A stretch of 64,000 nt of DNA, taken from the NCBI RefSeq assembly GCF_023343835.1, contig NC_064439.1, positions 33,430,508-33,494,507 of the forward strand, written 5' to 3'. This DNA is from Lagopus muta (Eukaryota > Chordata > Aves > Galliformes > Phasianidae). Positions 24,601 to 33,612 of this stretch are shown in pieces; positions within the stretch are counted from its first letter, which is position 1, and every line of letters begins with the position of its first letter. The notes under the pieces were generated by a model. The model was not told where the DNA came from and did no database searches. It saw only the letters and a program-made list of their open reading frames with translations. The position numbers and the translations under genes were made by a program.

Positions 24601-27600
24601 CTGGCTCCATGTTTCTCACCCTCGTTTTTCAGTTTTTTTTGTTTTTTTTTTTTTTTAAGTAGAGAAAATATCACTGCAAGGAAAACACTTTGCCCTAGTT
24701 TTGTACATGTGCTATATGGCATCTCACTTGGTACTTGCTAGGTAGCTAGCTTCTGAAAGAAGTATTTTTTTTTTCTATAATAATGTTGTCATATTTTTCA
24801 TATTTCTCTGTGTATTGTTTTTGGGTCTGTGCCTAGCTTTTCTGCTGGCTGCAGTTTGGATTTGTTAAAATGCAAAGTTCTGAAACACAATACAGTCTTA
24901 TTATAGATAGTGTCTCCCCACCCACCCCCTCTTATCTTACAGATAAAACACTCAGTCTTGTCCAGTCACACCTCAACAGAAAGGTATAATAAATCTTTAC
25001 TATAAATCTTTTTCTAATCTGTTTCTGATAGTCTGTTCTTTCCATATTTTTCTCTGATATTACCAGTAGTGAGTACAGGTAGAATTATATTGCTCTGAGC
25101 AATATAATACTTGAATTATATTGCTCTGAGCAATATAATACTTGGGAACAGATGCAATGAAAAGGAGCTAGCTCTTCCCACTTCATATCTTTTCTTTCTC
25201 AGCCTTTTCCCCTTTATTTTTCTCCTCCCCAGCCATCCACCATGTGACTTCCTGGCCAGTCACCAGCCATCTCTTTCTACCCCGATGCTCTTCCCTACAT
25301 CTTAGGTTCCACTGCATAAGCTCATTAAATCATTGATGGAGAGCAAGCTATATTATTTATGGCAAGAAATATTATGAAATGGCAAGAAGTGTCTATATAT
25401 ATTATATGCATAGTATTTAAAAGCACTAACACAGGGATGATTTTTGGTTACAATACCTCGTGTGATTTCCATTTTTTGTAATCAGTTGAACTTCTTTGAT
25501 TGCATCTCTTTTTAATAGATTATTGTCAGTACATTTGATATTCTGAAAACTGACATATATATCATACTTGCTGTGGATAAGTGGCCTTGTTCCTTTTGTT
25601 ATTGTAGAGAAGTTATTTTTGTCAGAGCAGTCTGTGACAGCATGTAATTTGTGACAACTGTTTTTCCTGTATTGTTATTTGTGTGTTTTCTCAGGAAGAA
25701 GTACTGTTTCATACTAACCATCATGCCTTCACTTTCTTCAGACAGATGGAATTGAACCCCTGTGAAAACGGCTCTGTAAAAGCAGAAATTAACCAGCAAG
25801 AGCAAACCTTTATAAAAAGTCTAGCATGTTTAAACTTGGAAACAAATGACGGGAGCAGTGTTGTTTCTGTTGAGGATCATATTGCAGAAGATTCGGCAGG
25901 TAAGTATGAGTACCATCCTTTATCCAGCATCGTCATTCTTGTAGTGTAAGCGGAGGGCTCCGTAGGCTGCCTGTGAGAGTGCTGCTGATGTTTTGCTTCC
26001 TGGGAAAGGGAATGTCAGTGTAGTTCAGTCTGATACCTGCCGTTGTCAAGTCTTCTCAGCTTAGTTCTTTCCCTTGTTGGTCTTAGGACTGAATGGGGAA
26101 CAAATAAGATGTTCTTTTTCTTTTGGACAGGTGCAGGCTCCTCTAGATACTGATAGACATGAGCACCAATATGTTCTGGCAGAGCATGGGATCTTCTTGA
26201 TCTGTGAACAAGTATTTAATTCCCAGAGGCTCTCTGCTGAGAAAATCAGCACCTCTGCGAGTATATAGGGTTGCAGTGTCAGAAAGGAACATTGAAGTTT
26301 TAGGTGCCTGTGTCAGAGTGGTTGACCTTGTAGTTGCTAATGATTGTTCTGACAAATATTTATGGAAAACTAAAGCTTTTTCCTTCCAACAGAGTATGTT
26401 AAAAGCACCTCTTATACTTCCTGGCCTGACAAGAGGTGTTTACCCCCAGTATTTTTCCCAGCTGTCCTGAAATCAAACCTATTAAAATCTTTTCAGTGGG
26501 TTTGATTTCTCTATAGGTTTGAAGTACTCTGACATGTCTTCATCTCAGAGCTTTTGCTCTTTTGTCACTTAGGGTTTACTATTTGAATTAGATATTTCAG
26601 AAGTCCCTGGTCTTGAGGCATGGCACTCACAGTGGACACGGGCTGTTTCTTTACTCTCTGAGTCCTCTGTCTTTTTGCAGGACAAATCAGTGACATCCTC
26701 CAAACTCTTGTTCCTTACCAGAGTTTATTTGCTTGGAAACAAGGCAGGGATATAGTGATGGCTGAGGCCATTTTTCTCTGGGTTTTTGTTTTTTTTTTTT
26801 TGTGGTGTTGGTTTGTTGGTTTTTGGTGGTTTTTTTTTTGTTTTTTTTTTTTTTTTGCCCTGGGGATCATGGGTGAAGTCTCTTTGCTGCTGCTGTTACC
26901 AGATGTGAATGGTTCTTTTCACCCAGCACACATTCCAGGCTTATTTAGTGTTCTGCAAATGATTGGGATTGCTGCAAAATTGCTTTCAGGCTATCTTCAG
27001 AGGAAGAAAGTTTGTTGCAGCTGAATCTTTTCTGCCAGAAGTTCAATTTCACTTCGGGTCTATAAATTTTCAGTGGCATTGGCAAATATTCCTTTTCTGG
27101 AGAGACAAGTTCCCTGAGAAATTCTGGATGTTTATTTAATAGTGTGGCAGTAGGATGTGCTTTGGCCTGCAGTTTCCTATGAGGTCAGGTGGTCTTGCCA
27201 TGCATGGATGTGACCTTTCTTTGGGTATATAAAACTTAGATAAGTTTGGCTTTGGAAGTGATTTTGTAGTCCTCCGCATTAAGCAGATGTACTTGTCCCT
27301 AGAGGAGAAATAAAACTAACTGCACTGGGGGAAAAGAGAACAGGATCTTTTTCTGGGGAATTTAAAGGTTATTATTTCAAATCATGAGAATGCAGCAACC
27401 TTTAATATCATAGCACTACCCACCTAAACAGGCACTTTACTTACCAAGAAAAGCAAACAAGTCAGCTTCTGAAAATGGGCAGTGCTGCTTACCAGTACTG
27501 GGGAAGCTACAGCTGGGTGAGAACTATTTTCCTTCAAACAGATCAATCTGTACTGACCTGCATATAACAGCTTTTTCAAAGCTCTTCTCTACTTAAGAGA

Positions 27601-30600
27601 AGAGAGTCCTTGTTGAGGATGCATGAGTTTGGTGACATTGCAGCCTGGTACTTGGTTTGGCTGATTAAAAATAGTGGGAAGGAGACTGGTCTAAATGTTG
27701 TCTTAGTGTAGCTGAGAGCAGTAGAAGTGTGTCATGGTGCTGGCAGAGAAAACTTACATGACCAGTTATCCTAATGCCTTCCTTCAAATAGGACACATCT
27801 TGAGGAATAGTAGTAATAGTATGGGTATGTGGCTTTTCTTTTTCTATTTATTTATTCTTTTGTTTCCTTTGAATTTTAAGGCATGAAGGAAGATGGAGAG
27901 AACAAGCTGCAAGCTGTAGAAAACCTTGATGCCCAGAAGTTGCTGCAGTCAGAAACAAATTCTTTAAGTGGATTGACTCTGTGTGAGGAAGATGAGAATG
28001 AAAATGGGTTTCCTACTTTCTTCAGTGTCATGAGCAATAGGTAGTACATGTTGCAGATTTAAATCATGAGGATGATAAAACTTTTTAAGCGTTTAATTGA
28101 CTCATTTTCAAGTCTGTTCTGTCTGCAAAGCTTAATTTGCTGAAATAATATGTAACAAGAATGCATAAAGCACAGAAATGGATGAAGATGCCCTTTGTAA
28201 AATCAGTTGTACAGAGAGGAGTGGGAGGGTTTTTCCCTTGTTTGTAATTACATGCTTCACATGCCACCAGATGTGTATTTTCTGCAGTCATTAAATTATT
28301 AAAACAAAAGCTATGCTGGTGGTTTAATCTGTATAAATTTTAATTCTGTTCAAATTAAGTAAGCATGAAACAGCTCTGGTTTTTAGTAGTTACAGAAAAG
28401 GCATTGTTAAAGTAACAATTTTTTCTGCTTGTCTTGGATACCAGGTTCAGTGATATTGAACTTCAGGAGGAAGAGGGCATACCAACAGAAGAGTTTCTGG
28501 AGTCATGTTATGCAATTGTGCCCGTTCTGGGTAAGCAGCTTTTTTTCATGCTGTGGTGCCTCTGAGTCCTTTTATCTGCCACCAGCTGGGAGAAAAGGTG
28601 GATCAGTTGTTCTGGCAAATTGTTTACTTCCCTGAATTAAGGTAATGTAAGTAGTTCCTGCCAGCAGAATTAATGTGACTGGTACTAGGAGATGTTTCTC
28701 ATTCTTGCTCTTTATAGAGGATCCTCTCTCATTAGATAAGACCTGTGTATAAGCTGTCTGGAAATCCATGGCTATGTCTGGAACAGTAATTTTTTTTCTC
28801 CTCAAAAGAACAGCACGTAATTCCTTATGCATCCAGTACAGCTGTCTGCTGTACCATCAGCTGTACTATCTATTGTCACTCTTTGATTCTCCCCCGTGCC
28901 CCAAATAACTTCTGTTTCCAGCTGGTGCAGTCCTTCACCTCCATTGTCCCTAAATCTAACAGTGGGTATAAAGTCCTTTTAAGTGTGCATCTTGAGGGCT
29001 TAGCATTTGGAAGTCTGCGTATTTTAACATTTGTTCCAGCCAATACAGATTTGTTCTGCACCAAAGAAAGACTTCAGTTTATGTTGTTCTTCTAGCTTCT
29101 CCTGCTTTTTAGAGATATTGTTAAGACAGTAAATAAAATTGTTACTAGGACAGGAGGACTGAAAAGAGTAATAATTTTAAAGTATGTATCCCTTTTTTTC
29201 CTCTAGATAAGTTGGGACCAACTGTTTTTGCTCCTGTTAAAATGGATTTTGTAGGTAACATCAAGGTAACTGTTGATTTTTTTAACGCTGCCTTTTAAAC
29301 AAAATATCTGCGTTAGCTGCCAGACCCCAAGAATTTTTGTCGTAGTGATCAATTCTGGAAGGCTTTATAACATTTGGTAATTTTGCTATCTGCCTGATCA
29401 GAATGCTGAAATATTTCTAATTCTGTTCTTACAGATATCATGTATTTAGTAAATCCAACTGTAGTGTATGAGCAAACTTGAAAAATACTTAATTGACTGC
29501 CAAGTAAAAAGTCTATTACATAATTTATATGACTTTGATTCTGGGCTGAAAAGATCGTAAGTTATAATGTGGTGATATCAATATTAACTTTAGACTGCTG
29601 GTCAAACAGGAAATAAACACCTTTCCTCACCCAAGAAGGAGCAAATTAGCTCACTAAGAACCAGTTTCTCAGCAGCTGCAAATGGGGAACAAATCCTTCA
29701 ACTTAGATTCTCCTGAAAGTTCTTCCAGCTCTAAGTCTGAAAAGGTTTGCTACTTGTGAGATAAGATGTATTCACAGTGAGACTCTTCATAGCTTTTCTT
29801 TCAAGGCTGAAAACAAAAAAAGCAAAGCATATCTCCTGAGTGTATGATAACAAACGCTGGAAGAATGCAGTTTAAAAAAAAAATGCAGATCCTTGACTGA
29901 GCCACTTGCTTTCGTTTGCGTTTTGTGGTGGGTTCACAGTAGGAGCCAAGTCCTGGTGCAGGTAGAACCAGGCAGTGCTGTGGTGCAAGGCTGATCCAGC
30001 AAATCTGTGGCCCCTCGTGACTAGCCAGGTGTATATGGAGCTGTGTGCAGCCATGGGGAATGCATGACATAAGCCTGTCAGTTGCCCAACCACATAATCA
30101 CAGAATCTCCAACGTTGGAAAAGACCTCTAAGATCATCCAGTTCAAGTGCCCACCTATCAGCAGTATTTCACACTGAACCACGTCCCTCAGTACAGCATC
30201 TAAATGACACGTAATGAGCATAAGAGGATGGAACTGATTGTGGAGGGGGATCTGTAATATCTCTCTGCGGGAAAAAATTATGATAAGTAAGTGGCATGCA
30301 TGGGACAAGTTGTTGTTTAATCTCAAAAACAAAGCTTTGCTTCTTGTTTTTCTTTCCTCCAGAAAATAAATCAGAAATTTATAACCAACAAAGAAGAGTT
30401 TGATACCCTGCAGAAGATAGTACTGCATGAAGTCAGTGCAGGTGTAGCTCAAGTTAGAAATTCTGCTACAGAGGCACTCCTATGGCTGAAAAGGTAACAG
30501 TTTTATAACTATTTCAACTCTAAACGATCAAGTGCAACAAAAGATCAGCAGAAGCTTATGTATATGGGACAAACTAGTTACTTTCACAGGCTCCATCTAA

Positions 30601-33600
30601 ATTGACTAAGCTCAAGATTAATGTATTATCTGTAGTTGTGTCACAGCAACTTTACCAAAAGACCTGAGAAAGTAATCACAGACAGTCTTTTTTTCTATTA
30701 AAAAAAAAAACAAACAAACAACAGAACAAGTTATAGGGAATGACTGTTCCTGCTGGGACAGTACATCATGCAGATCGTTTCAGTCTTCAGCACAAATGTT
30801 TCAGCAGTATTTTTTTTCCTTAAGCTGGAAGTGAGGTTGGAGGACATGGCTACATTTCTTTGTTCAGATTGAAAATGATTCTGTAATTCTGAGTTTTGTA
30901 AGCAATGGATGTTGAGTTGGCTCCAGAATATCCCTCTGATATGTGGAAATGAGAAATTGACTGTATACTGACATTACAAAACCTCCAGAACTGTACTGAA
31001 CTCTGTGGGACTTACTTTGTTATAAATATGATTTCTCTTTGTTTTGTTGTTTCATTCTGGAAGAGGCTTAAAGTTCTTGAAAGGGTTTTTGACAGAAGTG
31101 AAGAATGGAGAAAAGAATATCCAAACAGCTCTGAGTAAGTACCAGTTGCTTTATTCTTCATGTGCTTCTGAATTTACATAGCTATTTTCCTTCTTGTTTT
31201 GAATGTGTTTTCTTTGGTAATTAATAATATGAATAACCTCCAAGACACAACTTTTTCTGAAAATGTTTTTTAAAAGTGGCAATCATCAAGCAGATTGCTA
31301 AATAACGATTTAGTGCCACATAAATATTTGCTTAATAGGAATACTTCTGGCAAGGGAGCAGACATATCTTAGGAGAAAAGTTCTTTGTCTCAACCCATTT
31401 TCTCCGCTGATATGCAGCAAGAGCATTCCCAAATTCACAGTTGCTGTTCTATTTCTTCAGTTCCTTGAGAAGTTTGCCTCTATATTTGTTGTTAAGGCCG
31501 AGAATAGACTTGTCAATACTATTTGCTACACAATACTTACTTCCCCCTTATTTCTTTGCTCTTACTGCTGTATACCTTCCACATACATCTCTTACTGTAA
31601 AGATAAAAAGGATATATTTGCCAGTCATTAGACTGGTAGCTGTGGAGTATTTCATATTGGAGCAGATACTGTGGCTAGCTTTTACTGATTTTATATGTTC
31701 TGTAAGAATAACTGTCTGCAATTCTCTGAGCAAAGATCCAAATGCAGCAGAAGAGATATTTTCTTGATGCAGCTCAGGGAATCTGTAACACAACACCAGA
31801 TACTTAAAAATTAAAGTGAAAGCCAAGGATATTGAACATTGACAGTAACAAACTTGGAAAATGAGGCTCAAAGGTGTTCATTTTGTATATAAAATGTTTT
31901 CTATATGAAAGTGGAGCCATCTAGGAACATTAGGATCTTCATCCAAGGCTACACTTGGGAGCACTCACAAGAGAGGCACGGAGTTTGTGTGTTTTGTTTT
32001 GTTTTTGTTTTTTTAAATAAGACTCTGCTTTCTGTTTCGAGGGTTCTTAAACTTGGCTCTCAAATGTAAAGAGAAAGTTCTCGTTCAATATCTGAGTTAA
32101 CCATGTAGGCTGAAGCTGGCTAACGATCTGCTCACAGTATAGTTCCATCCCATGTAATATTTTCTCAGACTTGCACTGAACTAAGAACTAGATAATAGAG
32201 GAAAAGTTAGTCATGAAGCACAGCTAATCAAGTAATTGCCTTTGCCTTCCTGTCTGCTAGAACACTAACTTGCCATTATAGGAGACTGACAGCTGAGCTG
32301 AGACCCCAGTGCAGAATCCTGATTTTTCCTTCCTTTGAGTCATAACTTTAATGCTTAAAGCAATAATTTGCATCAGGTGGCAACAATATATCCTTGACTA
32401 GTTGTTCCTAAGCTGCAATATCCTTTGGTGATGCAAAACTAAATGCCATACATGTATCTTGTTCTGTTTGTTTTACTTTAAGACAATGCTTATGGAAAGA
32501 CATTACGGCAGCACCATGGTTGGGTTGTCCGTGGGGTGTTTGCGGTAAGTGCTTCTCTTAGCTACTATTAAACTTGAGGGCCTTGTTATTGAGAGCTTCT
32601 ATTATTTTTAATTAATGTGGTATTAAAAATTGAAACATTAAAATGAGTAGATTCCTTTCTTAGAATCTTATTCTCAGAGTGCGCACTGTAGCTATCAAGG
32701 TATTTAGCACTGAGCTTTCAGGATAGAACTTGTTTTCTGGACCTGAAATGGATTATTTTTGCATGTATATTGTTTTTTATAGTGTGTTTTGCACTTCAGT
32801 TTTGCAGGCCTGTTAAAATAAGCGAACTTTTGAGATTGCTTGTTTGAGGATTCATCTTTCTTTGTGTATGAGCATTTGAGAAGGGCTGATGCAGTGTGAC
32901 AGAGTTGAATGTATAGGCTCCAGTAGTTTATTTTTTGTCCGGTCTACCAGCTCCCCCTTGTGTCTTTCTGTGGAAATTATTAGTGAGACTATGAAAAGAA
33001 AAAGGAATGCCTCAGCCAGCTGATCACAACTGGGATTGGCAGAAACAGGAACAGTGAGGAGAGTTTTCTAAAAAGCATTTTGAGAATGGGACTTCAGTGC
33101 TGAAGCGGGTTGGGAGCTTCCCTAACAATCTAGACTTAGTTGGATTTTCTGTTTAAGTAACTTCTGATGTTCTTTGTTTGTACAAAATATGATAAACTGA
33201 CACTTCCTATAAATCTGGCACCTCTGAGGATGTCTTAAAATGAGGATCTACACGGAGATAATAAACATTTTAGTCTCTTTTATCAATTAATAGACTTAAC
33301 ATATCCATATACGTGTCAGTGTATTAAATCTAGGCAATCTAGGTGTCACAGTTTCACTTGGGTTTATTTTCCTGTTCTGTTTGGTAAATCTAAAAGCTTT
33401 GTTTCCTTTCCCAGTTAGCTTTAAGGGCAGCTCCAACGTACGAAGACTTCGTAGCAGCTCTGTCTGTAGAAGACTGTGATCCTCAGGAGGAAACATTTTA
33501 CAAAGCAATGCAGAGGGACCTCAACATTTACTTACCAGCCATGGAAAAGCAGCTAAATATCTTGGACACTCTCTATGAAGTACATGGTTTGGAGTCAGAT

Positions 33601-33612
33601 GAGGTGGTATGA
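12619..33612 (+). CDS. PLEKHA8: PLEKHA8 / FAPP2, PI4P-binding glycolipid-transfer protein (complete, 14 coding exons)
   Basis: Join: 12619-12658, 21427-21543, 22102-22257, 23192-23316, 23993-24151, 24943-24983, 25742-25899, 27881-28040, 28445-28530, 29207-29265, 30363-30493, 31064-31134, 32483-32544, 33415-33612. This totals 1563 nt, 520 codons plus TGA (human 519). The PH domain is residues 1-93 with PI4P-binding K7 and R18 and the membrane-wedge W15. The linker has an acidic run (301-306) followed by TFFSVMS (311-317), resembling the FFAT-like VAP-binding element reported in FAPP2. The GLTP domain is roughly 320-520 with D361, N365, K368, W408 and H445/H446, matching the GLTP glycolipid headgroup and acyl-chain residues. 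Known role: docks on trans-Golgi PI4P/ARF1 and moves glucosylceramide for glycosphingolipid synthesis. Intron 3 is GC-AG; all other introns are GT-AG. The start ATG has a strong context (gtcgccATGG). Intron 1 is long, about 8.8 kb. Confidence 0.96.
13265..13470 (+). mobile_element. CR1-type LINE 3' fragment
   Basis: CR1 3' hallmarks in order: 'ggcacaggctgcccggggag', 'tctctggaggtgttcgagca', 'cttagaggtcttttccaact' and 'atgattccgtgattcc'. Sense to PLEKHA8, in the 5' part of intron 1. The GC-rich open frame over it (13045-13455) is explained by this element. Confidence 0.85.
14330..14405 (-). mobile_element. possible degraded CR1 remnant
   Basis: Contains 'ggtccaacccctctgctaag', resembling the reverse-complement CR1 3' region ('atccaacccc...'), but the rest is too diverged to be sure. 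In PLEKHA8 intron 1. Confidence 0.35.
21427..21543 (+). CDS. PLEKHA8: PLEKHA8 exon 2 (PH domain)
   Basis: Acceptor TTAG|G. Encodes [20 protein letters not shown] and [19 protein letters not shown], the PH-domain core with R18. Donor GTAAGT at 21544. Confidence 0.96.
22102..22257 (+). CDS. PLEKHA8: PLEKHA8 exon 3 (end of PH domain; GC donor)
   Basis: Acceptor CTTCTAG|TT. Encodes [37 protein letters not shown] and [15 protein letters not shown]. The only position that joins in phase to exon 4 (GAG split g|ag) is after 22257, where the intron begins GCAAGA. No GT donor fits nearby. Confidence 0.94.
22575..22741 (+). mobile_element. CR1-type LINE 3' fragment
   Basis: 'tggaacaggtggcacagaga', 'ctggacttgatcctgagcaa', 'cagacttgctgatctcttct' and 'cattctatga' are CR1 3' landmarks. 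Diverged. In PLEKHA8 intron 3, sense orientation, downstream of the GC donor. Confidence 0.75.
23192..23316 (+). CDS. PLEKHA8: PLEKHA8 exon 4
   Basis: Acceptor TTTTTAG|A. Encodes [32 protein letters not shown], then SISAVSEPE. This is a helical linker after the PH domain. Donor GTACAG at 23317, phase 0. Confidence 0.95.
23524..23548 (+). repeat. poly-T tract
   Basis: A run of about 25 T in PLEKHA8 intron 4. It is followed at 23716-23760 by an AT/ATATAT-rich stretch. Probably length-variable. Confidence 0.9.
23993..24151 (+). CDS. PLEKHA8: PLEKHA8 exon 5
   Basis: Acceptor CCTACAG|A. Encodes [40 protein letters not shown] and [13 protein letters not shown]. Ends in phase 0, donor GTAGGG at 24152. 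Confidence 0.95.
24943..24983 (+). CDS. PLEKHA8: PLEKHA8 exon 6 (41-nt small exon)
   Basis: Acceptor TCTTACAG|A and donor GTATAA at 24984. Encodes [13 protein letters not shown] plus two bases of Arg, aligning with the human segment MKHPIIPIHNSLER just before RQMEL. It restores the phase required by exon 7. Too short to show as an open frame. Confidence 0.9.
25082..25143 (+). repeat. tandem duplication of a 31-bp palindromic unit
   Basis: Two identical 31-bp copies, 25082-25112 and 25113-25143. Each contains a perfect inverted repeat with 12-bp arms, ATTATATTGCTC and GAGCAATATAAT, around a single T. Lies in PLEKHA8 intron 6, between the 41-nt exon 6 and exon 7. Confidence 0.95.
25742..25899 (+). 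CDS. PLEKHA8: PLEKHA8 exon 7 (linker)
   Basis: Acceptor CTTCAG|A. Continues Arg then [20 protein letters not shown]. This is a poorly conserved Ser/Asp/Glu-rich linker ending [10 protein letters not shown]. Donor GTAAGT at 25900. A second acceptor 47 bases upstream could lengthen this exon (see findings). Confidence 0.93.
26780..26857 (+). repeat. T/G-rich low-complexity tract
   Basis: About 78 bases of almost only T and G: T runs separated by GTGGTG and GGTTTGTTGG blocks. In PLEKHA8 intron 7. Could reflect a degraded simple repeat. Confidence 0.85.
27881..28040 (+). CDS. PLEKHA8: PLEKHA8 exon 8 (acidic linker, FFAT-like element)
   Basis: Acceptor TTTTAAG|G. Encodes an acidic linker with [19 protein letters not shown]. 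Human has IPTFFSTMNTS at this place, the reported FFAT-like VAP-binding region. The first half diverges strongly from human and was accepted on phase and splice sites. Donor GTAGTA at 28041. Confidence 0.9.
28445..28530 (+). CDS. PLEKHA8: PLEKHA8 exon 9 (start of GLTP domain)
   Basis: Acceptor TACCAG|G. Encodes [20 protein letters not shown] then CYAIVPVL. Donor GTAAGC at 28531, phase 1. Confidence 0.95.
29207..29265 (+). CDS. PLEKHA8: PLEKHA8 exon 10 (GLTP headgroup site)
   Basis: Acceptor CCTCTAG|A. Encodes [20 protein letters not shown], with D361 and N365 corresponding to GLTP D48 and N52. Donor GTAACT at 29266, phase 0. Confidence 0.96.
30095..30210 (-). mobile_element. CR1-type LINE 3' fragment, antisense
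   Basis: Begins 'aatcacagaatctccaacgt' and continues 'tggaaaagacctctaagatc', the reverse complement of a CR1 3' end, then 'cactgaaccacgtccctcag'. In PLEKHA8 intron 10, antisense to the gene. Confidence 0.8.
30363..30493 (+). CDS. PLEKHA8: PLEKHA8 exon 11 (GLTP domain, W408)
   Basis: Acceptor TTCCTCCAG|A. Encodes [20 protein letters not shown] and ends [13 protein letters not shown]408 is the equivalent of human W407, the glycolipid-stacking tryptophan. Donor GTAACA at 30494. Confidence 0.96.
31064..31134 (+). CDS. PLEKHA8: PLEKHA8 exon 12 (GLTP domain)
   Basis: Acceptor CTGGAAG|A, with a purine-interrupted polypyrimidine tract. Encodes [20 protein letters not shown] then TAL. Donor GTAAGT at 31135, phase 1. 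Confidence 0.95.
32483..32544 (+). CDS. PLEKHA8: PLEKHA8 exon 13 (GLTP domain, HH motif)
   Basis: Acceptor TTTAAG|A. Encodes [20 protein letters not shown]. One of H445/H446 corresponds to GLTP H140. Donor GTAAGT at 32545, phase 0. Confidence 0.95.
33415..33612 (+). CDS. PLEKHA8: PLEKHA8 exon 14 (C-terminus and stop)
   Basis: Acceptor TTCCCAG|T. Encodes [20 protein letters not shown] and ends [17 protein letters not shown], then TGA at 33610-33612. The C-terminus matches human exactly. Confidence 0.96.
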   Translation, partial: LALRAAPTYEDFVAALSVEDCDPQEETFYKAMQRDLNIYLPAMEKQLNILDTLYEVHGLESDEVV

